From Nitrospirota bacterium (GTDB lineage Bacteria; Nitrospirota; Thermodesulfovibrionia; Thermodesulfovibrionales; JdFR-86), in NCBI GenBank assembly GCA_016207905.1, contig JACQZC010000075.1, forward strand, positions 1-36,166: a DNA stretch of 36,166 nt, in the 5' to 3' direction. The stretch's first letter is position 1. Every line of letters begins with the position of its first letter. A program made the position numbers and the translations under genes. Below, one piece after another: positions 15,987-23,964 of this stretch. The notes beneath the pieces were generated by a model. The model ran no database searches and had not been told where the DNA came from. It was given only the letters and a program-made list of their open reading frames with translations.

Positions 15987-18257
15987 TCACCACACTACGA
16001 AAAGCCTTTTTATGTTCTTAATCTCCTCATTTAAGCCTTTTGTTTTTTTAAGGTTAAAATCCGTATAGGTCTTTATTAAAAGTCCCTCTGGTTTATCCTC
16101 AATCTTTATTGCACCATCTCTGCCTGTAAGATAGAGCCTTGCAGGGCTTAATGCCAACTGCATTTTTTGATTCAATCTCTTTGAGGTTATAACTGCAATC
16201 TCAGGCGAGACTGCATCGAAAAATCCTTTATGTATGGATTTTACCGAGCCATGATGCGGAACCTTAAGCACCTTGCTTTTAAGCCATTTTCCAAGATGCG
16301 ATATGTCTTCCTCTGTCTCTTCTTCTATGTCTCCTGTAAATAGAAACCCTATTTTGCCTTCGACCCTGATTACGAGGGAATCGTTATTTTCCTCTACAGC
16401 GGTATTATTATGGGAAGTATAAAACTCTTTATAGGGATGAAAGACATAGATGCTATAGCCATCTTTTTTAATATAATCTCCTCTTTTAAGGGTTCTGTGT
16501 TTTATGTGGGAAGGGAGTTTTCCGGGATAAAATATATCTCCATTGTCCCATATCTCTCTGACCCAGAATCTTTTAAGGAGATACCCGATACCGCCTATAT
16601 GGTCTTCGTGTCCATGGCTTAGCACAAGGGCTGAGAGCTCACTTATTGCATGGTATCTCAGGTATCCTACGGTTTCATGTCCGCTTTTCCCTGTATCGAC
16701 TGCTATTGTTCTGCCATCTACAAGCTCTATGACAGAGGCATCGCCCTGAGATGGTGCAAGGAATGTGACTGTCAGATGCCTTTCCGATGTCCCTGCATAA
16801 ACAGAATAAACTACTACAAGGATTAATGGTAAGAAAAGGATATATCTTTTCTTAAACACTGCATACATGAGAAAGCATGCATAATAAAATATGATTATAT
16901 ATATAGGGAATGCAGGTACTCCTACGGATGAAAAAGGTATGCCTGCAAATGACCTCACAAGAAATATGGAAAGATTAGAGACATTGCCAATAAGAGGCGC
17001 AGTAAAAGAACTGCCTGTCATAAGGTATAAGAGGGAATCCAAAAGAGACACAGGAACCAGTATGAAGCCAACTATAGGGGTGACAATAAGGTTTGTAATA
17101 GGCGAGATGAGGGAGAACCTGTGGAAGTAATATAAAACGAATGGTGCCACGCCCAATGTGGCAGTGAGCGTTATGAGCAGGCTGTTCAGGGGATAGCTCT
17201 TGAGCTTTGCCCTCGGAATTCTGTCCCTTAAGAAAAGACCAATGAAAAAAACAGCAGAAAACGACATCAGAAACGAAAGGTCTAAGACAACCTCCGGCTC
17301 CCAGAGGATAAGTATTACGCCTGCAAACAAAAGAAAGTTAAGCCAGTAGCCCTTTTTGCTTATAAGGATGCCAAAAAGGAAAAGGCTTATCATTACAAAT
17401 GACCTTATGGAAGGTATGCTTGCACCAGATATGCCTAAGTAAAAAAGCATAAAGGGTATAGCAAGGATTGAGGATGCCTGTGAAGGACTAACATAGACCG
17501 TAAGCCTCTCAAGAGAGCTGTACGGAAGCAGTCCTATGAGGAGCCTGAATATGGCAAATATGAGCATGGAGAAAAGACCAAAGTGGGTGCCTGAGATGCT
17601 AAGGAGATGTGCAAGCCCTGTTAGGTTGAATGCCTCCTTGAGTTCAGCACTCATCTCTTCCCTTTGTCCTGTTGTGACAGCCATTATGAGGGATGCTGAA
17701 TCCTGTAAAAAATTTTTCTTTATGGATTCGTTAATCTTAGCCCTTGTAGTTTCGAGCAGACTAAGGTCTTTTTCTTCTATCACGGATTGTAAGACTGCAT
17801 ATGGTCTTTCGAAATCACCAGGATTTAGCTTCTCTCCCGGCATATAAATCGTCACCTTTAGCCTGCATCTCCTGCCATGCTCAAACTGCCTGTCAGAGAA
17901 GATATCCAGTTTATGCAGGTTTAAATCCATGGACTGTCTTTTTTGGAAGTTTTCAATGTCCCTGATGGAGCTGACCTTGAATTCCTGTGCAAAACCATCT
18001 TCTGTCCTTAGACCTGCTGAGCTGAATACGCCATTTATCTCAGCCTCGATACGGCTTAGATATGGGCTATGAGGCTGTCTTACGAGGACATACAGTATGC
18101 CAAAGACAATGAGGCCTAAGAGAAAGAAACTTTTCCTTTCCATGGAGCGTAGGATGAGTGCAAGGCTTAATAAAAGAAGGATAACTGTCAGATAGGGAAA
18201 ATACTGAAATGCATAGAAGGCAGTTACCCCTCCTATGAAGGCTAAAAGGAATCTCAT
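15987..18257 (-). CDS. comEC: DNA internalisation-related competence protein ComEC/Rec2
   Basis: A 756-residue membrane protein expected to form the inner-membrane channel for single-stranded DNA uptake. Hydrophobic helices occupy residues 1-60. A soluble DUF4131-like/OB region covers about 65-170, and the Competence domain about 185-480 has many helices and the motif GLAHLLSISGTHFGL (214-228). A C-terminal metallo-beta-lactamase domain has HGHEDH (548-553). All three ComEC parts are present and full length. Its ATG overlaps the glmM stop by 4 bp. It is the last gene of a five-gene overlapping string that also holds the dCMP deaminase (comEB type). Confidence 0.94.
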   Translation of the reverse strand: MRFLLAFIGGVTAFYAFQYFPYLTVILLLLSLALILRSMERKSFFLLGLIVFGILYVLVRQPHSPYLSRIEAEINGVFSSAGLRTEDGFAQEFKVSSIRDIENFQKRQSMDLNLHKLDIFSDRQFEHGRRCRLKVTIYMPGEKLNPGDFERPYAVLQSVIEEKDLSLLETTRAKINESIKKNFLQDSASLIMAVTTGQREEMSAELKEAFNLTGLAHLLSISGTHFGLFSMLIFAIFRLLIGLLPYSSLERLTVYVSPSQASSILAIPFMLFYLGISGASIPSIRSFVMISLFLFGILISKKGYWLNFLLFAGVILILWEPEVVLDLSFLMSFSAVFFIGLFLRDRIPRAKLKSYPLNSLLITLTATLGVAPFVLYYFHRFSLISPITNLIVTPIVGFILVPVSLLDSLLYLMTGSSFTAPLIGNVSNLSIFLVRSFAGIPFSSVGVPAFPIYIIIFYYACFLMYAVFKKRYILFLPLILVVVYSVYAGTSERHLTVTFLAPSQGDASVIELVDGRTIAVDTGKSGHETVGYLRYHAISELSALVLSHGHEDHIGGIGYLLKRFWVREIWDNGDIFYPGKLPSHIKHRTLKRGDYIKKDGYSIYVFHPYKEFYTSHNNTAVEENNDSLVIRVEGKIGFLFTGDIEEETEEDISHLGKWLKSKVLKVPHHGSVKSIHKGFFDAVSPEIAVITSKRLNQKMQLALSPARLYLTGRDGAIKIEDKPEGLLIKTYTDFNLKKTKGLNEEIKNIKRLFVVW

Positions 18258-19600
18258 GACATCTTTTTTCTGATTACATCTGCTATGTCGCCTGAAAGCT
18301 CTCTTATGGTCTTCATATCCCTGCCTTCAAGCATCACCCTTATCTTAGGCTCTGTGCCTGATGCCCGAACCAACACCCTTCCTTTGTCTTTGAGTTTTTC
18401 TTCTGCCTTTAAGATTGCCGATTGTATCTCAGGAACTGTTTTTATATCCTTTGCCGTTTTAACAGGGACATTTACGAGCACCTGCGGGTAAAGCTTAATC
18501 TTGTCTCTGAAATTGGAAAGCAGAAGTCCTTTCTTTTTCATAAGGGTAATGACATGAAGTGCAGTTATCGGACCGTCACCGGTTGTATTGTAATCTAAAA
18601 AGATTATATGACCTGACTGTTCTCCGCCTAAGTTATATCCATCCTTCAGCATTCTTTCCGTTACAAATCTGTCTCCTACCTTTGTCCTTATGAGCGTTAT
18701 TCCATGCCTTTTGAGGTAATGCTCAAGCCCAAGGTTGCTCATGACAGTTGCAACCACAGTGTTTTTCTTGAGCCTTCCTTTGTCCTTCATCTCAACTGCC
18801 CACATGCCTAAGACATGGTCTCCATCAACGGTCCTTCCTTTTTCGTCCAAAAACAGGGTTCTGTCTGCATCTCCATCATGGGCTATCCCGATATGAGCCC
18901 TGTGCTCCTTAACCACTGCCTTGAGCCTGCCAAGATTGAGTGAGCCACAGTCTTTATTAATATTAATGCCGTCTGGCTTATCTGCAATGGTTATAACATC
19001 TGCACCCAATTCCCTGAGAACCCATGGGGTGACTTTGTATGCGGCACCATTTGCACAGTCCACAACAGCCCTGAGCCCCTCGAGGGTCATGCCCTTTGGT
19101 ATGGTGGACTTGATGTATTCTATATATCTTCCTACTGCATCATCGAGCCTGTATGCCTTGCCTATACTTTGACCACTGGGTCTATGGCTGAGTATGCTAT
19201 CGTCGAGCACAAGTCTTTCGATTTCATGCTCTATCTGAGTAGGCAGTTTAAATCCCTCTGAGGAGAAGAACTTTATTCCGTTGTCCTCAAATGGGTTATG
19301 CGAGGCTGATATGACAATCCCTGCATCGAGCCTTAATGCCCTTGTAAGGAATGCCACCCCTGGTGTTGGCATTGGGCCAACTAAAGTTACATTCATGCCC
19401 ATGGAGCATATGCCTGATGTCAGGGCAGACTCTATCATATAGCCTGAAAGCCTCGTGTCTTTACCGATGAGTATTGTATTTCTGCCATGCCCTTTGCCTA
19501 AGAGCCTGCCTGCGGCCATTCCGATTCTAAGAACGCACTCAGGCGTCATTGGATATTTATTAACCTTGCCCCTTATGCCATCTGTCCCAAATAGTCTCAT
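18254..19600 (-). CDS. glmM: Phosphoglucosamine mutase
   Basis: A 448-residue enzyme that converts glucosamine-6-phosphate to glucosamine-1-phosphate for UDP-GlcNAc, the common precursor of peptidoglycan and lipid A. Motifs are MRLFGTDGIRG, the phosphoserine loop ISASHNP with S100, the metal site DGDADR (242-247), GGEQSGHI, and the phosphate-binding RASGTEPKIRV. The ATG overlaps the cdaR stop by 4 bp. Elsewhere GlmM binds and inhibits CdaA, and the cdaA-cdaR-glmM order here is the classical one. Confidence 0.97.
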   Translation of the reverse strand: MRLFGTDGIRGKVNKYPMTPECVLRIGMAAGRLLGKGHGRNTILIGKDTRLSGYMIESALTSGICSMGMNVTLVGPMPTPGVAFLTRALRLDAGIVISASHNPFEDNGIKFFSSEGFKLPTQIEHEIERLVLDDSILSHRPSGQSIGKAYRLDDAVGRYIEYIKSTIPKGMTLEGLRAVVDCANGAAYKVTPWVLRELGADVITIADKPDGININKDCGSLNLGRLKAVVKEHRAHIGIAHDGDADRTLFLDEKGRTVDGDHVLGMWAVEMKDKGRLKKNTVVATVMSNLGLEHYLKRHGITLIRTKVGDRFVTERMLKDGYNLGGEQSGHIIFLDYNTTGDGPITALHVITLMKKKGLLLSNFRDKIKLYPQVLVNVPVKTAKDIKTVPEIQSAILKAEEKLKDKGRVLVRASGTEPKIRVMLEGRDMKTIRELSGDIADVIRKKMS

Positions 19601-19986
19601 GGTGTATTCCTTTTTAGTTGTTTCCTCTCGGAAGTAGTAACACTTATAGAGGAAGGGTTTATTTCTGCCACTTTCAAAAATGCCGGAACCCTTATAGTCT
19701 GACCCCTGATTGTAAAACTCTGCCTGCCTAACTTTGCATTGCTCATATCTACATATATATGGATGCTCGATGGCGTTATGTTTTTAAGAAGCCTTTCTGG
19801 TCCTTTTAAATTGACTGTAATTATAGGTATATTATCACCTATTATCTCAAGTTCTTCGGGAAGGTTTTTGAACTCGACCTGCACATCTATGGTCTGCATC
19901 GTCTGCTCTTTCGAGACAACGAAAAGCCACATGACTATGGCAAAAAGAAGTGCTGAGACCTTAAGCCAGAGGTTCTTTTTCATCAT
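19597..19986 (-). CDS. cdaR: CdaA regulatory protein CdaR (single YbbR domain)
   Basis: A 129-residue protein with an N-terminal membrane anchor (about residues 7-24, LKVSALLFAIVMWLFVV) and one extracytoplasmic YbbR-type domain, recognisable by VQVEFKNLPEELEI and VNLKGPERLLKNI. Firmicutes CdaR carries several YbbR repeats, so this is a short version, as is usual in Gram-negative phyla. It is expected to modulate the membrane diadenylate cyclase. It overlaps both neighbours by 4 bp. Confidence 0.88.
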   Translation of the reverse strand: MMKKNLWLKVSALLFAIVMWLFVVSKEQTMQTIDVQVEFKNLPEELEIIGDNIPIITVNLKGPERLLKNITPSSIHIYVDMSNAKLGRQSFTIRGQTIRVPAFLKVAEINPSSISVTTSERKQLKRNTP

Positions 19987-20750
19987 AGCTCTTTTTTCCT
20001 CTCCGTAAAGATTTCAGTAAGCCTGTTTCTCAGTCCTGTCATATCCAGATGTGCATCGAGCCTGCTTCCGATTGCCATGGATATAGCTCCTGTCTCCTCC
20101 GAGACTATTATAGCAATTGCGTCTGTCTCTTCTGTAATGCCGAGTGCGGCTCTGTGCCTTGTGCCAAGTGCCTTGCTGATTTTAGGAGCAGGCGAGATAG
20201 GCAGAAAACAGCCTGCTGATACGACCCTGTTTCCCTTTATGATTATAGCTCCGTCATGTATAGGAGATGTTGGATGAAATATACTTAAAATCAGTTCTTT
20301 CGAGACCTTTGCATCCAGATTAGTTCCTATCTCTATGAAGTCCTTGAGGTCTGTTTCCCTCGCAAGAATAATTAATGCACCAATCTTTCTGTTTGACATG
20401 GCAACGGATGCCCTTACAATCTCCTCGAGACTTCTCAGCTCCTCGGCTGATGTAAATGCCCCAAGAAGAGATGTCTCGCCTATTTTTGCAAGTGCCCTTC
20501 TTATCTCGGGCTGAAAGATGACTATAAGGGCTATCACTATATATGCCCAGAACCCCTGAAGAAGCCAATCTAAGGTATAAAGTGGCAGATACCTCGACAC
20601 CACGGAAGCTATCAGCAGGATTACGAGCCCTATGAGCATCTGTGCGGCTTTTGTGCCCTTTATTATGAGCAAAAGACGGTAAAGTATCACTGAGACCAGT
20701 GCAATGTCAAGGACATCCCGCCATGTAAGTTGCATGATTAGCTTTATCAT
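19983..20750 (-). CDS. cdaA: Membrane diadenylate cyclase CdaA (DacA)
   Basis: Makes cyclic di-AMP from two ATP. From the ATG at 20750 the protein is 255 residues. Three membrane helices (about 13-30, 36-53 and 62-79) lead into the DAC domain with the catalytic motifs DGAIII (166-171) and GTRHRAALG (196-204). The chosen ATG overlaps the deaminase stop by 4 bp. An upstream in-frame start at 20864 would add 38 residues that are antisense-like and lie wholly inside the deaminase gene, so it is rejected. It lies upstream of cdaR and glmM in the classical order. Confidence 0.95.
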   Translation of the reverse strand: MIKLIMQLTWRDVLDIALVSVILYRLLLIIKGTKAAQMLIGLVILLIASVVSRYLPLYTLDWLLQGFWAYIVIALIVIFQPEIRRALAKIGETSLLGAFTSAEELRSLEEIVRASVAMSNRKIGALIILARETDLKDFIEIGTNLDAKVSKELILSIFHPTSPIHDGAIIIKGNRVVSAGCFLPISPAPKISKALGTRHRAALGITEETDAIAIIVSEETGAISMAIGSRLDAHLDMTGLRNRLTEIFTERKKEL

Positions 20751-21214
20751 ATCCGTTTTCTCAGCCACATTGGCGGCAGGGCGATATGGAATCCGCCATT
20801 GCCATCGGAATAAACAACCTTTGTTATCCCTGCATTCAGAATAATTCTTTTGCACATCATACAAGGCTCCGAGTTACATTCCCTTAGTCCGTTGTCAATG
20901 CCTGATATGTAAATAGTTGCTCCACTAAGCTCCTCTGCCGATGCCCTGATTATGGCGTTTGCCTCTGCATGTACGCTATGGCAGAGCTCGTATCGTTCGC
21001 CATGTGGTATCTTAAGCTCCTTTCTTGTGCATCTGCCGACTGAAAGACAGTCTTTCATGCCACGGGGCGCGCCATTATATCCGGTGCTGATAATCGTATT
21101 ATCCTTTGTCACAATTGCACCATATCTCCGCCTGAGGCATGTAGCCCGCTCGGATACTGCCCTTGCGATATTTATGAAATATTCATCCCAGCCCGGCCTA
21201 TTCTTTTTCTTCAT
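20747..21214 (-). CDS. Deoxycytidylate (dCMP) deaminase, ComEB type
   Basis: A 155-residue zinc deaminase that converts dCMP to dUMP for thymidylate synthesis. The zinc site is HAEAN (H82, E84) with PCMMC (C118, C121). The substrate region STGYNGAPRGM and an extra Cys/His-rich insert (C56, C62, C79) follow the dCMP deaminase pattern rather than cytidine deaminase. The stop overlaps the cdaA ATG. In Bacillus the orthologue comEB lies directly before comEC; here the c-di-AMP genes sit between them. No strong ribosome site is seen before the ATG. The 63 bp to amrS shows no convincing terminator. Confidence 0.92.
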   Translation of the reverse strand: MKKKNRPGWDEYFINIARAVSERATCLRRRYGAIVTKDNTIISTGYNGAPRGMKDCLSVGRCTRKELKIPHGERYELCHSVHAEANAIIRASAEELSGATIYISGIDNGLRECNSEPCMMCKRIILNAGITKVVYSDGNGGFHIALPPMWLRKRI

Positions 21215-21277
21215 AACAGTCTTTCTTTTAAGAAGGTTTTTTAAAAGGCAGAAGCATCACCTATTTTATCACAATCC

Positions 21278-22255
21278 CTATGTGTTCTCCCACACCCCCG
21301 GTATGGAGACGTTACAGAACTTGCACCTGCCTTTAACGATATTGTTTTGTGCCACAAAGTATCCATGCCGCTCTATAAGAAGTCTTTTACAGTTATGGCA
21401 GGATGTGTTCTCTGAAGTGCTCCTTATGTTTCCGATATACACATATCTGAGCCCTACATCCATCGCTGTTTTTCTTGCATTATCGAGGGTCTCGGGTGGG
21501 GTAGGTGGAAGGTCCTTCAGTTTATAGTAGGGGAAAAACCGTGAGAAATGCACTGGAGTATCGGGTCCGACATTTTTAAGAATCCACCTGCTCATCTCCT
21601 TTATCTCATCCATGCTGTCATTAAGGCTTGGTATAATGAGGTTTGTAAGCTCAAGCCATACGCCTTCATCTTTAAGCGTAACTATCGAATCCAAAACAGG
21701 CTTAAGCCTTCCTCCGCATATCCTGCCATAGAAGTCCTCGGTAAATGCCTTAAGGTCCACATCAGAGGCATCGAGATGCCTTGCAAGCTCTCTCAAGGGC
21801 TTTTCCTTTATGTACCCGCATGTATGGATTGTGTTTTTTATACCGTATTTTTTTGCTATCACTGCAATGTCAAGCATATATTCGTAAAACACGGTTGGCT
21901 CCGTATATGTATAGCAGATGCTCTTTGATTTATAGGAAATCGCCTGTCTTACAACCTCCTCTGGCGGGATCTCGTAGAAGTCCGCCTCCTCGGGCTTTGC
22001 CTGAGATATCTGCCAGTTCTGACAGAACTTGCATCCAAGCACACAGCCCACAGTGGCAATGGAGAAAGCAGTTGTTGCAGGCAGAAAATGATAGAAGGGC
22101 TTTTTCTCTATTGGGTCTACATGAACAGCACAGGGCTTTCCGTAAACAAGGCTATAAAGCACACCGCCTTTATTAATCCTTACCCTGCATCCGCCAACCT
22201 CGTATTCGGCAAGAACGCACTCAGTAGGGCATAGCTCGCACCGAACCTTTGCCAT
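21278..22255 (-). CDS. amrS: AmmeMemoRadiSam system radical SAM enzyme (PflA-like)
   Basis: A 325-residue radical SAM protein. The cluster motif is GCVLGCKFCQNW (C71, C75, C78). N-terminal cysteines RCELCPTEC and GGCRVR, and a C-terminal Cys cluster SCHNCK...GRCKFC, are typical of AmrS. The TYTEPTVFYEYM, TCGYI and DVDLKAF motifs match COG1180. The MEMO and AMMECR1 partner genes are not in the window, and the reaction is not established here. The ATG is preceded by TATAAT with 5 nt between and no ribosome site. The gene is divergent from the HEAT-repeat gene and may head the minus-strand operon down to comEC. Confidence 0.9.
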   Translation of the reverse strand: MAKVRCELCPTECVLAEYEVGGCRVRINKGGVLYSLVYGKPCAVHVDPIEKKPFYHFLPATTAFSIATVGCVLGCKFCQNWQISQAKPEEADFYEIPPEEVVRQAISYKSKSICYTYTEPTVFYEYMLDIAVIAKKYGIKNTIHTCGYIKEKPLRELARHLDASDVDLKAFTEDFYGRICGGRLKPVLDSIVTLKDEGVWLELTNLIIPSLNDSMDEIKEMSRWILKNVGPDTPVHFSRFFPYYKLKDLPPTPPETLDNARKTAMDVGLRYVYIGNIRSTSENTSCHNCKRLLIERHGYFVAQNNIVKGRCKFCNVSIPGVWENT

Positions 22256-22260
22256 AAATT

Positions 22261-22314
22261 ATTATAACTGGTTCGGCTATGTTATTGACATATGACTACA
22301 AATAATGATAAAAA
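22261..22314. promoter_or_regulatory. Divergent promoters for amrS (-) and the HEAT-repeat gene (+), both predicted leaderless
   Basis: Only 65 bp separate the two start codons. Minus strand: TATAAT at 22266-22261, 5 nt before the amrS ATG, with a weak TGTCAA -35 at 22290-22285. Plus strand: TTGACA at 22285-22290, an 18-nt spacer and TAAAAA at 22309-22314, 6 nt before the ATG at 22321. The two -35 boxes occupy the same bases. Confidence 0.5.
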
Positions 22315-22320
22315 AGTAAT

Positions 22321-23964
22321 ATGCCCGAGGATATAACTGAAGGCGTAAGCAGTAAGGACCTTGACCTTGTCAAGGATGTTTTGATAACCATTACCAAGAC
22401 TGTCAAGACCTTTAATGTGTATCCAAAGGACAACCCCATATACCAGAGATTTGCAACTGCACTTTCCGAAAAATTCAATACCTACTTTGAAACCCATGAT
22501 GACCTTATCCTCGATATAGATCGCAACTCCTTGCTTTACGAGGAAAATGAGGTTTTCCATAGCGAGGAGTTAACCGATAACATTGCCCTTTTACTTTATG
22601 CAGACGGTATAAGGCAGATAAGTTTTCATAAGGGTATGACATTTGACGAGATAGTGGATTTCATCGATGTCTTAAGGCTTGCACCGAGGGAAAGCCTTCA
22701 TGACGATATAACGACACTCCTCTGGGATAAGAATATCAAACACCTTGAATATATCGTTGCCGAAGAGACTGTGGATGAGGAGCTTGCAGGAGAAGAGGCT
22801 GTCTCCGAAGATGTGGAAGAGGTCACCACTATTTATGGAGCCTCTTATTCGGAGCTAACAATAAAGCCCGTTTTCCTTGAACTGAAGACAGAGCCACTCA
22901 CCGATGAGGAGCTATCATCCATAAAAACAGAGGTGATTGGATTATCAGAGAAATCGCTTCTTTCCTCTGCAACAAATCTCTTCCTTGCAATGCTGACAGT
23001 CGAAAAGGACATGGAAGAGTTTTCAAGACTAACGGAGGGCATTGGAAAGGTAATGGATATGCGGTTGAAAGACAATGACCTTAAAGGTGTGCTCGAGATA
23101 CTCCAGAAGCTAAAGAAGGTGGCAGGTGTTTCATCCATGCCCGAACAAAAAGAGATAATCGACAATATTATTTCAAAGGCAGGTAATATCGAAAACCTGA
23201 GAAGGCTTTTTGGGGAGTCTTTACCTGCAGAGGACATCACCAGTTATCTCATGCTTCTCAAGAAAAGCTCTTTGCCCAATATGATTGAGATTCTGGGAGA
23301 GCTTCAGGATAGAAAACATAGAAAGCTTCTCTGTAGCATCCTCATCGAGCTTGGCAAACAGGACATCGGTGCTTTCTCGGCAGGTATTACCGATAAACGG
23401 TGGTATCTCGTAAGAAACATAGTGATGATTCTTGGCATGATAAAAGAGCCTGCCGCACTTAAGCTTATAGAGAAGGCATTGAAGCACCCAGAGCCAAGGG
23501 TAAGGAGGGAGGCATTAAGGGCACTTGAATGTATTGGCTCCGAGGAGATTAAGAAGCTTCTTTTTTTGGCACTAAAGGATGAGGACTCTGCCGTAAGAAC
23601 TGGTGCACTCAGAGCAATGAGAAGAATCGGTGGTGCAGACCTTTTCCATCTGCTGAAAGGAAGTGTATCGAGGGAGGAGCTTAAGAAAAAATCATTTACG
23701 GAAAAGAAGGAACTGCTTGAAGCCTTAGCCTCTTTAGGAGGACAAGAGGCATTCCCGCTTCTTTTGGAGCTATTTAAAAAGAAAGGGCTGATAGAAAAAG
23801 ACGACACTACAGAGATAAGGGCATGTGCGGCATATGCCCTTGGCATTATTAGAAGCCCAGAGGCTATCTCCCTTCTTCAGAAAGAAACCAGTGCAAAGAA
23901 AAGCCTTTTAAGAGATGCCTGTCTTAGGGCTATTAAGGAGGCAAAAATAGGTGGAGCCACTTAG
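22321..23964 (+). CDS. HEAT-repeat protein paired with an HD-GYP protein
   Basis: A 547-residue soluble protein. Residues about 15-145 form an alpha/beta module with TFNVYPKDNP, a central NSLLYEENEVFH and GIRQISFHKGMTFDEI. An acidic linker follows (about 148-170), then a helical middle region (190-350). PBS-lyase-type HEAT repeats cover about 355-540, for example PEPRVRREALRALECIG and EDSAVRTGALRAMRRIG. There are no membrane segments and no catalytic motif. HEAT repeats suggest a scaffold for protein partners. The stop overlaps the GTG start of the HD-GYP gene by 14 bp, and the N-terminal modules of the two proteins look related. The function is unknown; a signalling scaffold is the best guess. 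Confidence 0.85.
   Translation: MPEDITEGVSSKDLDLVKDVLITITKTVKTFNVYPKDNPIYQRFATALSEKFNTYFETHDDLILDIDRNSLLYEENEVFHSEELTDNIALLLYADGIRQISFHKGMTFDEIVDFIDVLRLAPRESLHDDITTLLWDKNIKHLEYIVAEETVDEELAGEEAVSEDVEEVTTIYGASYSELTIKPVFLELKTEPLTDEELSSIKTEVIGLSEKSLLSSATNLFLAMLTVEKDMEEFSRLTEGIGKVMDMRLKDNDLKGVLEILQKLKKVAGVSSMPEQKEIIDNIISKAGNIENLRRLFGESLPAEDITSYLMLLKKSSLPNMIEILGELQDRKHRKLLCSILIELGKQDIGAFSAGITDKRWYLVRNIVMILGMIKEPAALKLIEKALKHPEPRVRREALRALECIGSEEIKKLLFLALKDEDSAVRTGALRAMRRIGGADLFHLLKGSVSREELKKKSFTEKKELLEALASLGGQEAFPLLLELFKKKGLIEKDDTTEIRACAAYALGIIRSPEAISLLQKETSAKKSLLRDACLRAIKEAKIGGAT

Noticed and set aside
20750-20864. N-terminal extension of CdaA by 38 residues
   Set aside because: The extra codons lie entirely in the deaminase gene, have no CdaA homology, and the ATGA overlap gives a natural start at 20750.
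20952-21527. 191-codon plus-strand open frame
   Set aside because: It is antisense to the dCMP deaminase and amrS genes, which have clear family motifs; its protein has no recognisable features.
23304-23846. 180-codon minus-strand open frame opposite the HEAT-repeat gene
   Set aside because: Serine-rich, low-complexity shadow of the repetitive HEAT coding sequence.
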